A stretch of 8,013 bases of DNA from JAUWMI01 sp964630455. GTDB lineage: Bacteria; Sumerlaeota; Sumerlaeia; MWCT01; JAUWMI01. Shown one piece after another: positions 1-6,012 of the stretch. The stretch lies in NCBI GenBank assembly GCA_964630455.1, contig CAZVVA010000172.1, positions 1 through 8,013 on the forward strand. Direction: 5' to 3'. A program made the position numbers and the translations under genes. The notes under the pieces are model-generated. The model was given only the letters and a program-made list of their open reading frames with translations. It was not told the DNA's origin and searched no databases. The stretch's first letter is position 1, and every line of letters starts with the position of its first letter.

Positions 1-119
1 CCCGTGCCACGTTGAATGGCACAGTTGAATGCCAAGCATTCGCACAAAAATAATGCCCTCAGCGGTTTTGGCTGTTTCTTTATTTATGCGAAAAGCAATA
101 AAAGGTCTATCTGAGAGCT
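1..119. other. Leading intergenic segment with small hairpins
   Basis: No gene is seen here. Two short perfect hairpins are visible: GTGCCA (4-9) with TGGCAC (17-22), and GAATGC (27-32) with GCATTC (36-41). The words GTTGAATGGC and GTTGAATGCC are a near-direct repeat. A weak CAGC/GCTG hairpin at 60-74 is followed by a T-rich run (75-85); it could be a poor terminator of a + strand gene lying left of the window. No convincing promoter for the gene at 177 was found. Confidence 0.3.
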
Positions 120-176
120 TTGCCGTTATTACGTCGAGCGCTTAGAGCACCCGGTGAAAGGAGATATTGCGTACAA

Positions 177-1184
177 ATGCGACCAATCGGTTTTGGTATT
201 ATTGGCTTTGGCCGCGTTGCTGAATTGTTCCATCTCCCTATGATCCAGGCAACCAAGGGGGCATGCGCTGTTGGAGTATACGACGTCACACCTGAGCGGC
301 AGCGCGCAGCAAAAAAGCGTGGGCTGGAGTGCTTTGCGACCCTGGATGCTCTGGCGCGCGACGACCGCATTCAGGCTGCTGTTGTCAGCACGCCGACAAA
401 TCTTCACTTCCGCCAGGTCAACGCACTCCTTCGCCGTCGCAAACACGTGCTGGTTGAAAAGCCAATGACCCTGACTGCCCGCGAGGCGGCCACGCTCATT
501 CGTCTGGCCCGGCAAATGCGCTGCGTCCTCACGGTGTTTCACAATCGCCGTTATGACACCGACTTTCTCACTGTCAGGAAGTGCCTTCGACGCAAGCAGC
601 TGGGCCGGATTGTTTCAATCCAGTCGCGCGTCCAGAACTGGGGAACAATGTCGGGATTCGGCGTGGAATGTTTCTATCAGAATTGGCGCAACGAGCGCAA
701 ATGGGGCGGCGGCGGACTATACGATTGGGGCTCCCGTCTGATTGACCAGCTGCTGCTGCTTCCACGGCCGCGCATTCGGCGCGTGTATGCCAACATGCAG
801 TCTGGCATCTTCAGCCGTGACTGCGATGATTTCTTCTGCGCTTCGATTGACTATGCCGACGGGTCACATGCCCTCCTGGAGGTCAACTACATGACCATGT
901 ACCCATTACCGCGCTGGCTGATTATTGGCGAGAAGGCAACGCTCATTGCTCATCCGCACCGCCCGAACGACATCACGATCCACTTCCCGCAAAAAAAGAC
1001 TGAGAAGCACCTCGTTCCAGTTACGGGCAACGCCCAGGTGATCTACCGGACGTTTGTGAACAAGATCCGCGGGAGAGGAGAGCTGGCTGTGAAGCCAGAG
1101 GAAGTTCTGCGGGGCATGCGCATTCTGGAGGCGTTCACGAAGTCAGCACGTTTGCATAAAAGTGTCCAGGTCTCCAATGGGTAA
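177..1184 (+). CDS. Gfo/Idh/MocA-family NAD(P)-dependent oxidoreductase (cytoplasmic)
   Basis: This encodes a 335-aa protein, a usual length for the family, whose members oxidise or reduce sugars and related polyols with NAD(P). The N-terminal Rossmann fold shows IGFGIIGFGRVAE (residues 4-16), followed by the family pattern of a second strand ending in YDVTPER. The nucleotide-binding/catalytic EKP motif is present (VLVEKPMTLT, 91-100; Lys95). The C-terminal alpha/beta domain begins near 125 and has the GGGGLYDWGSRLID stretch (177-190). In the family this stretch normally reads D-x-x-x-H; here Asp183 is kept but the His position is Arg187. The start is ATG at 177, directly before the Rossmann strand, with AAAGGAG at 157-163 upstream (13-nt gap, somewhat long). 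A TTG at 120 would add 19 unconserved residues. The substrate cannot be told. It is convergent with the next gene, so it is probably transcribed alone. Confidence 0.92.
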   Translation: MRPIGFGIIGFGRVAELFHLPMIQATKGACAVGVYDVTPERQRAAKKRGLECFATLDALARDDRIQAAVVSTPTNLHFRQVNALLRRRKHVLVEKPMTLTAREAATLIRLARQMRCVLTVFHNRRYDTDFLTVRKCLRRKQLGRIVSIQSRVQNWGTMSGFGVECFYQNWRNERKWGGGGLYDWGSRLIDQLLLLPRPRIRRVYANMQSGIFSRDCDDFFCASIDYADGSHALLEVNYMTMYPLPRWLIIGEKATLIAHPHRPNDITIHFPQKKTEKHLVPVTGNAQVIYRTFVNKIRGRGELAVKPEEVLRGMRILEAFTKSARLHKSVQVSNG

Positions 1185-1214
1185 ATGATATCCTCAGCGC
1201 AGAAATAGAAAGAA

Positions 1215-1241
1215 CCCCCTCAGACCTAATGGCTGAGGGGG
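1215..1241 (-). terminator. Rho-independent terminator of the 1273-2223 gene
   Basis: CCCCCTCAG (1215-1223) pairs perfectly with CTGAGGGGG (1233-1241). CC/GG inside the loop can pair further across a bulged A, leaving a TAAT tetraloop. Read on the - strand, the hairpin is followed by a T-rich tail (TTCTTTCTATTTCT). On the + strand there is no T run after it, so it mainly serves the leftward gene, whose stop codon lies about 32 bp before it. It may also slow rightward transcription from the oxidoreductase gene, which ends 30 bp away. Confidence 0.85.
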
Positions 1242-1272
1242 CCACATGCGGCGAAATACTGTTCTGATTTAG

Positions 1273-2223
1273 CTATTCATAGATTGTCCAAATGCCGACA
1301 GCCAATTGCGGAGGCGCTTCTTTCGGGCCAGCCCGCAGATTATCAAATCTCCCTTGATGTTCCTGGTCACTGTCAAAGTTGCCCTCGCGGTAGACAATCC
1401 CCGGTCGTCCGTTGGTGAAATCGTAATCAGTGACGTCAGCAATTTTCGTGCCGTCTAAATAGAACTTAATCGAGACACCCAAGCACTCTATCCGAAACGT
1501 ATGCCAGCCCTGAGTGACCGAAGACACTGAGCCGAATTCTGACCAGATGCCCGTCGTGCGCGCCACAATGTCGCCAGGCGAGTTTCCTGTTGTCCACTTA
1601 ACAGCGTACACGCTGTTCAACACCGCATCATACGAGACCGAGTAACTGCCGGCGCGTTCCATGTTGAAGCAATACTCATAAAGATCAGGATCGTTGTCAC
1701 GCCCCGCGCGGGCGCACAGCGAAACCATCTCATACTTATCGGACGTTTCTGACGAGCGATCCTCGCAGTAGACATCCACAGCGATATAATAGTTGCTATC
1801 ATCCGATTCGCCGAGAAACAGGGCGTTAAAACCGCCGTCATCGCCAATCAGCACTGCATATTGCCCACTCGTTGCACCCGGCCGGCTATTGGCAGCAATC
1901 GCTGGAATCGCACCGGTCAGCTCCCGATCCTGATTGTCATTCGCCACGGTGACGTCAATAACCGGTGATTCAGTTTCGCCTGACGTGGCTCCGGCCCACG
2001 AATTGATGTAACGGATTGTTCCCGTCACACCATCCGTATTCGTAATGTCCAGATACTCAGTCCCATCCGGATTGGCGGCACCAGACGTCCCGCTGCCTGA
2101 TGCGTTTCCCCGACTGCCACTGTCGAACTGATCAGACACTGTGACAGTGTTAAGATCCTGGGCGACACTCAATACCACCAAAAGACTAAAAATGCAAATG
2201 AGAACACCAATAGATTTCTTCAT
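1273..2223 (-). CDS. Secreted concanavalin/LamG-like domain protein
   Basis: This encodes a 316-aa exported protein of unknown specific function. It begins MKKS and has a hydrophobic core (about 5-19) ending in LSVA-QD, a typical Sec signal peptidase I site. The mature part is rich in Gly, Ser, Asp and Asn. From about residue 120 it has beta-sandwich character of the concanavalin A-like (LamG) type: NYYIAVDVYCE (144-154), QGWHTFRIECLG (238-249), FYLDGTKIADVTD (254-266), and a closing strand GRFDNLRAG (291-299). Such domains usually bind or process glycans, and no catalytic residues are identifiable. The protein ends APPQLAVGIWTIYE. The same fold signature (GWH..., then IDN, then FDDF) occurs in the N-terminal part of the 3646-5877 product. 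The start is ATG at 2223 because of a good ribosome site and the signal peptide; a TTG at 2262 in frame adds 13 charged residues and is unlikely. Confidence 0.85.
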   Translation of the reverse strand: MKKSIGVLICIFSLLVVLSVAQDLNTVTVSDQFDSGSRGNASGSGTSGAANPDGTEYLDITNTDGVTGTIRYINSWAGATSGETESPVIDVTVANDNQDRELTGAIPAIAANSRPGATSGQYAVLIGDDGGFNALFLGESDDSNYYIAVDVYCEDRSSETSDKYEMVSLCARAGRDNDPDLYEYCFNMERAGSYSVSYDAVLNSVYAVKWTTGNSPGDIVARTTGIWSEFGSVSSVTQGWHTFRIECLGVSIKFYLDGTKIADVTDYDFTNGRPGIVYREGNFDSDQEHQGRFDNLRAGPKEAPPQLAVGIWTIYE

Positions 2224-2230
2224 CTCGTAA

Positions 2231-2237
2231 TCTCCTT
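2231..2237 (-). promoter_or_regulatory. Ribosome binding site fixing the start at 2223
   Basis: On the - strand this reads AAGGAGA, 7 nt before the ATG at 2223-2221. It favours that ATG over the in-frame TTG at 2262. A second, stronger-looking Shine-Dalgarno-like word, GGGAGGTGA, lies further upstream (2283-2291 on the + strand coordinates) and has no well-placed long ORF. Confidence 0.8.
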
Positions 2238-2318
2238 TTTCTCCAGATTTTCTAGATGCCAAATTGCATTATTGCTTCTATCTCACCTCCCTTCAGGCTG
2301 CAGAAAAAACCAAAGATG

Positions 2319-2570
2319 CTATTGTGGCGGCCCATGTAATTGCGCCGCGTCTATAGCGTCAATAAGGTAAGTCCACGCAGGCGCTCCCCGTTCCGCAAAT
2401 TCGACCTTACCGTATTTGCCAATGATGTACACTATCCGCTTGTTTGTGCCGTCGGATGCGCGGCACCCATAAGCAGCTGCCACTTTGCTATCCTTATCCA
2501 CCAATAGGGAAAATGGGAAGCGGTTTTTATCTACAAATGCTTTGTAGCTTTTTGCAGTCGCCGGGCACAT
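2319..2570 (-). pseudogene. Peroxiredoxin (AhpC/TSA, Bcp-type) C-terminal remnant
   Basis: This 83-aa frame matches the C-terminal half of a thioredoxin-fold peroxiredoxin. SYKAFVDKNRFPFSLLVDKD (8-27) and KVAAAYGC (29-36) correspond to the Bcp-type helix plus 'FPLLSD..KVAKAYGV' strand. KRIVYIIGKYGKVEF (44-58) corresponds to the 'R.TFVID.dGkI' strand, and a final helix follows. Intact members are about 150-190 aa and carry a peroxidatic Cys in a T-x-x-C motif near residue 45; that whole half is absent here. The open frame extends only to a TAA at 2595-2597. The - strand sequence before it shows no N-terminal peroxiredoxin coding in any frame and no Shine-Dalgarno before the ATG. It is most likely a deletion remnant without peroxidase activity. 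The alternative, a short expressed domain, seems unlikely. Confidence 0.7.
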
Positions 2571-2660
2571 ATCCAGCGCTGGTTCTACTTCAGATTAATA
2601 TACTTATCCCACTTTCTGTATGCATACCTACTTTCCCTTCTCTATTTTGTCAAGGAGATT

Positions 2661-2849
2661 ATGGAGCAAGCCCACGCGTACACAGACGCTCTGGCCGCTC
2701 ACTCTCTAGCCGCTTTGTGTGCACTTTTGCCCGGCTTAGTGCAGCCAATTGAGATAGATGGGGCAGGACTTTTAAAACAAGCCTATGAAGGTGCTAGATA
2801 TGCAGATGGCATTCAGGTTAGGGAGAATCTCACGGAAGAAGCCGCCTGA
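2661..2849 (+). CDS. Doubtful small ORF, 62 aa, no recognised family
   Basis: The frame starts ATG GAG CAA and ends TGA at 2847-2849. An AAGGAG word sits at 2652-2657 but only 3 nt before the ATG, closer than usual. The peptide is Ala/Leu-rich in its first half (DALAAHSLAALCALLPGL, about residues 9-26) and acidic at the end (ENLTEEAA). I do not recognise a domain. It lies beside a broken peroxiredoxin and before a gene-poor stretch, so it may be a decayed gene end or a chance frame. No promoter is clear. Confidence 0.3.
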   Translation: MEQAHAYTDALAAHSLAALCALLPGLVQPIEIDGAGLLKQAYEGARYADGIQVRENLTEEAA

Positions 2850-3113
2850 ACATTCTTACACACCTCATGACGGAGTATCTATTTCCTACACCTTCTGCAA
2901 AAATGGCGGCACTTTTTCCAACACGATCTTTTGAGGTATCTCCATGCAGCCGATTCGCTCTTTAGCACTGATTCAATGGCACTGTCAGTCCCGGCGACAT
3001 CTATCGAGTGAAGCAACAACGGGTGAAATCTTCACGCAGAGCCGCAAAGAACGCAAAAGCTCAGAAATTCGCTGGAAAGTGTTTTCGCAAAGTGTATGTT
3101 GTAGCTGAAAAGC
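2850..3113. other. Gene-poor intergenic stretch
   Basis: Between the doubtful 62-aa frame and the promoter of the winged-helix gene I see no supported gene. The only longer frame on the - strand (about 2985-3185) includes the peptide LRSLRLCVK, which is simply the translation of the repeat-like segment at 3031-3060, and it has no homologous look. The sequence is probably the remains of eroded genes plus repeat insertions. Confidence 0.5.
3031..3060. repeat. CGCAGAG/CGCAAAG short-unit dispersed-repeat-like segment
   Basis: Three imperfect copies of an 8-9 nt unit follow each other: ACGCAGAGC (3034-3042), CGCAAAGA (3043-3050) and ACGCAAAAG (3051-3059). Sequences of this style are scattered through intergenic regions of many environmental bacterial genomes. 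That last point is a recollection, not something shown by this window. No second copy of the exact segment exists here. Confidence 0.4.
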
Positions 3114-3126
3114 AACACCTGGTGTT
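3114..3126. promoter_or_regulatory. Candidate operator palindrome upstream of the winged-helix gene
   Basis: AACACC-T-GGTGTT is a perfect 13-bp palindrome with a single central base. It ends 5 bp before the -35 box of the promoter at 3132. That position suits an operator for a dimeric winged-helix regulator, possibly the product of the downstream gene acting on itself. This is inference from position and symmetry only. Confidence 0.4.
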
Positions 3127-3131
3127 ATTCT

Positions 3132-3160
3132 TTGACAATCGATCCTTGCTGACGTAGTAT
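3132..3160 (+). promoter_or_regulatory. Sigma70-type promoter of the 3209 gene
   Basis: A consensus -35 box TTGACA (3132-3137) is followed after 17 bp by TAGTAT (3155-3160, 4 of 6 matches to TATAAT). TATACT (3158-3163) overlaps but would give a 20-bp spacer. Transcription would start near 3167-3170, giving a leader of about 40 nt before the GTG. Confidence 0.6.
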
Positions 3161-3208
3161 ACTTACGATTGAAAATAAGAAGCACAAAAATTAAGGGGGG
3201 AGAAAACC

Positions 3209-3517
3209 GTGCAGGATGAAGAACGGGTTGAAAAGGATATCCTCAACATCCTCTATCGGCAATACAAACATCGCACCGACCATGTAGAGGGCCCTCTGGA
3301 AGACATGATGCGGTGGCGCATCAGCTTTTACGATCTTGTCGCCATCGTCAAGAAATACGACGAAGCCCTTGGCCGCAACGAATCGGTGCTTCATCGCACT
3401 ATTGATGGGATGAAGGAGAAGGGCCTTCTGACAACTGAAGGAGGCTACTGGATCAAGCTGAAGAAGCCGGGCATCGAAAGAATCCGCATGACCCTTGAGG
3501 AGACCATGCCATTCTGA
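3209..3517 (+). CDS. Small winged-helix DNA-binding-like protein
   Basis: This is a 102-aa cytoplasmic protein, probably a transcriptional regulator. It opens with a long amphipathic helix, EERVEKDILNILYRQYKHR (4-22). A helix around 39-55 (SFYDLVAIVKKYDEALG) follows, then a candidate recognition helix NESVLHRTIDGMKEKGLL (57-74). A beta-wing with GGYWIKLKKPGIERI (78-92) comes next, and a short acidic tail closes the protein. This order fits a MarR/PadR-like winged helix, though I cannot assign a named family. The start is GTG at 3209, supported by a GGGGGGAG stretch (3195-3202) 6 nt before it. No transporter, enzyme or partner gene follows in the same unit, so its target is unknown. A palindrome next to its own promoter hints at autoregulation. 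Confidence 0.75.
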   Translation: MQDEERVEKDILNILYRQYKHRTDHVEGPLEDMMRWRISFYDLVAIVKKYDEALGRNESVLHRTIDGMKEKGLLTTEGGYWIKLKKPGIERIRMTLEETMPF

Positions 3518-3545
3518 GGCTGGCGGCCCGCACCGTGCGCTGGGC

Positions 3546-3615
3546 GCGGTTTCGGGGACACACTACTAAACTCTGTCCCGAGTAGTATGACGTTTTGAGC
3601 AAATTTCGTAGTCTG
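3546..3615. repeat. REP-like 70-bp repeat, copy 1
   Basis: This is one of two copies of a 70-bp element in the window (the other is at 7252-7321), same orientation, ungapped, with 62 of 70 bases identical. It starts GCGGTTTCGGGGACA and ends AAATTTCGTAGTCTG. Two alternative hairpins can form. TCGGGGACA (3552-3560) can pair with TGTCCCGA (3574-3581), with one bulged G. Alternatively CACACTAC (3559-3566) can pair with GTAGTCTG (3608-3615) with one mismatch. It ends 30 bp before the deacylase ATG. No transposase is nearby, so it would be a non-autonomous REP/MITE-type element. Confidence 0.8.
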
Positions 3616-3645
3616 TTTGAATGCATAAGTATTTGATCAAAAAAA

Positions 3646-5877
3646 ATGAAACTCTTCTTTTATTGCCTTATTATCCTGCTTTGCCTGATTACCCTTCCGG
3701 CTTTCTGCAACCACTATGAGGATTCCTTTGAGACTGGGGTACCCGGTCTATCGTGGACTGATGCCAACGGTTTTCACAGCCTCGTGGAAGCTACTGCCGA
3801 ACCTCGCTTAAGCAGCATTTCTCATCCTTGCTCCGGTACCAAGGTTCTCATGGTTGCAACAGATGGTGACACCGGCGGAGTCCACCTAGTGCTGGGAGGG
3901 GGTAATGGACAGAATATGACCGTTGAGGCCTGGGTATTTTGCGAAGGCAATGACACTGCTCCCACCCATGGCGGCTATCAAGCACTTGTCGCTCGCGCCT
4001 CCTATATGGGAAACTACAATTTCGTACGCCTCGCCTGGGATCCGGACCACTCCGAACCCGGTGACTCAGGCGATGGATGGGTGAAACTGCAGGCCTACGA
4101 TGGAACCACCTGGGATTATCTGGGTATCGACTACTCCCAGTTCGGTGCTCAGACACCCGGCTACATTCTGAATGGAACGGAATGGCAGAGCGGCTGGCAC
4201 CGACTAAAACTCACCGTTGAGGGAAACACTGTCTACGCCTTTATTGACAATATGGAAACACCCCAAGCCGTGGGAACCATGAGTGTCACGCTCCGCGACG
4301 GACAAGGCGGATTCTATGTCTACACGAGCGGCGATTATGCCGGGTACTTTGATGATTTTGTCATGGATGTCACCCCGTCCCCCACGCCGACGCCAGCCGA
4401 TTTCGATATTCTCATCAAGAACGGTGAAGTCTATCCCAGTGGCTACCAGGGGCCGCTTTGGGTGGACATCGGTATTACGGGCGAACTCATCACGGCAATC
4501 GGTGACCTTTCCGACAAAACGGCTCATCAGCTGATTGATGCCTCCGGTCTCATGGTGACACCTGGATTTATCGACGCTCACACACATGCAGACTCAGGTG
4601 GTGCTCTCTTGGCATACATTCGTCAGGGTGTAACGACTGTAGTCACGGGCAACTGTGGCAGCTCGCCACACGTGACTGACGTCGGAACGTTTTATGACTC
4701 CCGGGAAGGCACTCTGGGTCCCAACTATATTGGCCTCGTTGGCCATAACGCGCTGCGGGCCGCGGTCGGGCTTTCCGGTACCACACCCACTTTAACTCAA
4801 ATGGAGACAATGAAGAACTACCTCGACCAGGCTCTGCGGGACGGCGCTTTTGGTATGTCCACCGGCTTGATCTATGCCACCGGCTACAATTCAACTACCG
4901 AAGAACTCATTGAGCTGGCTAGAGTGGTTGCCGCACACGGAGGTGTCTACGCTACTCATATGCGCAGTGAAGGCGAGTTCCTACTCGAGGCAGTCGATGA
5001 AGCTATTCGTATCGGTCATGAGGCAGGCTGCCGCGTGCAGATTTCTCACCTCAAATGCGGCGGTCCTTCTGCCTGGGGTAAAGCCTCACAGGTTCTTACC
5101 CGCATTGATGCCGCCAATGCCGCGGGCGACCACGTCATGATGGACCAGTATCCCTACACCGCCTCGCAGACTACGCTTGATATTCTTTTCCCGCAATGGG
5201 CCCTACATAATTGGGCATATGCTGTCACCAACCAGCGCCCAGAATTGGAAGTAGACATTCGTGCGCTGATTGAGGCACGCGGCGGCGCTGACCGCATCTA
5301 CATTATCTCAGGCACTTTTCACCACCAGTACTTAAGCGACGTGGCCACCAGCCTTGGCAAGGATCCGGAAGACGTCATGATTGACGACATAGGCCCCGGC
5401 GGCGGTTCCGCTATCTACCACATGATGCTTGAAAGCGACGTCCAGACCTTTATGCCCCATCCTCGACTCATGATTGGCTCTGACGGTCCTACAGGTGCTC
5501 ATCCCCGGGGCTCCAGTACTTTCCCTCGGTTTTGGGGTCACTATGTCCGCGACCTGGGCATATGCACCGTAAAAGAAGCAGTACTCAAGACCTCTACGTT
5601 TGCCGCCCAACAATTCCGCCTTCTGGAGCAGCAACGGGGCTTACTCCAACCAGGATATTATGCCGACGTCACCATCTTTGACTACAGCACAATTATCGAC
5701 CGCGCAACCTATGACGAACCGACTCTTTCACCCCTTGGTATTCGGTATGTCATCGTCAATGGTGCGGTGATCATCAACGACGGAACGTATCAACCTCAAT
5801 ATAGCGGTAAGGTACTTCGCTTGACTTCTTCCACACCAACTCCTTCTGCCGCGACATATTGGAACGCCTATTATTAA
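3646..5877 (+). CDS. Secreted N-acyl-D-amino-acid deacylase-family amidohydrolase with N-terminal concanavalin-like domain
   Basis: The product is 743 aa. A Sec signal peptide occupies about 1-22; the context LPAFC is not a good lipobox. A concanavalin-like beta-sandwich spans about 25-242, with GWHRLKL (183-189), AFIDN (198-202) and YFDDFVMDV (234-242). A PSPTPTP linker (244-250) joins it to an amidohydrolase domain (about 253-725) with the D-aminoacylase hallmarks. These are H-x-H-x-D in AHTHAD (His312, His314, Asp316), the GNC cysteine (Cys337), STGLIY (405-410), THMRSEG (His438), ISHLK (His468), DQYPYTAS (500-507), GSDG (Asp613), HPRGSSTFPR (619-628) and GLLQPGYYAD (665-674). The 30-residue spacing of His438 and His468 fits the family. 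The known reaction is hydrolysis of N-acyl-D-amino acids; some relatives act on other amides or imides. Stand-alone members are about 480-530 aa and cytoplasmic, so export and the extra domain are unusual. The tail ends PTPSAATYWNAYY. No Shine-Dalgarno is seen before the ATG, only an A run. Confidence 0.9.
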   Translation: MKLFFYCLIILLCLITLPAFCNHYEDSFETGVPGLSWTDANGFHSLVEATAEPRLSSISHPCSGTKVLMVATDGDTGGVHLVLGGGNGQNMTVEAWVFCEGNDTAPTHGGYQALVARASYMGNYNFVRLAWDPDHSEPGDSGDGWVKLQAYDGTTWDYLGIDYSQFGAQTPGYILNGTEWQSGWHRLKLTVEGNTVYAFIDNMETPQAVGTMSVTLRDGQGGFYVYTSGDYAGYFDDFVMDVTPSPTPTPADFDILIKNGEVYPSGYQGPLWVDIGITGELITAIGDLSDKTAHQLIDASGLMVTPGFIDAHTHADSGGALLAYIRQGVTTVVTGNCGSSPHVTDVGTFYDSREGTLGPNYIGLVGHNALRAAVGLSGTTPTLTQMETMKNYLDQALRDGAFGMSTGLIYATGYNSTTEELIELARVVAAHGGVYATHMRSEGEFLLEAVDEAIRIGHEAGCRVQISHLKCGGPSAWGKASQVLTRIDAANAAGDHVMMDQYPYTASQTTLDILFPQWALHNWAYAVTNQRPELEVDIRALIEARGGADRIYIISGTFHHQYLSDVATSLGKDPEDVMIDDIGPGGGSAIYHMMLESDVQTFMPHPRLMIGSDGPTGAHPRGSSTFPRFWGHYVRDLGICTVKEAVLKTSTFAAQQFRLLEQQRGLLQPGYYADVTIFDYSTIIDRATYDEPTLSPLGIRYVIVNGAVIINDGTYQPQYSGKVLRLTSSTPTPSAATYWNAYY

Positions 5878-6012
5878 CACGGCGGATTGTTTGTCCCCGA
5901 GAAGAAACAGCTGTTCCCCGTCGGAAATGAGGTTGCCGTCCCCGATTTTCCCCCTCATTAACCTTCCTGAGAATTGCGGCCTCACTTCCCTCTTACCACA
6001 TCGCCTCGGGCG
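5878..6012. other. Convergent intergenic gap
   Basis: This gap separates two genes that end facing each other. I see no strong hairpin with a T tail for either strand. It is pyrimidine-rich on the + strand, with several CCCC runs. A leftward frame crosses it (about 5728-5985) but mostly overlaps the deacylase gene and is taken as fortuitous. Confidence 0.4.

Noticed and set aside
120..176. TTG start extending the oxidoreductase by 19 aa
   Set aside because: The extension is Arg-rich and precedes the Rossmann strand without similarity to the family; ATG at 177 has an AAAGGAG upstream.
2444..2752. 102-aa + strand frame
   Set aside because: It lies antisense to the peroxiredoxin remnant and overlaps the 62-aa frame; its composition is not protein-like.
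3031..3060. CRISPR-like array of short units
   Set aside because: The units are 8-9 nt, imperfect and contiguous, with no spacers; no Cas genes are present.
2985..3185. 66-aa frame on the - strand
   Set aside because: It overlaps the promoter, the palindrome and the short-unit repeat segment; its peptide is a repeat translation and no ribosome site supports it.
3526..3545. GC-rich imperfect hairpin (GCCC/GGGC with GCA/TGC) after the winged-helix gene
   Set aside because: It has a 3-nt bulge and only three T's after it; too weak to call a terminator, though it could act as one.
3646..3720. Lipoprotein signal on the deacylase (LPAFC)
   Set aside because: Phe immediately before the Cys does not fit the lipobox; a Sec signal peptidase I type is more likely.
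5728..5985. 85-aa leftward frame across the convergent gap
   Set aside because: More than half lies antisense to the conserved end of the deacylase gene, and no family resemblance was found.
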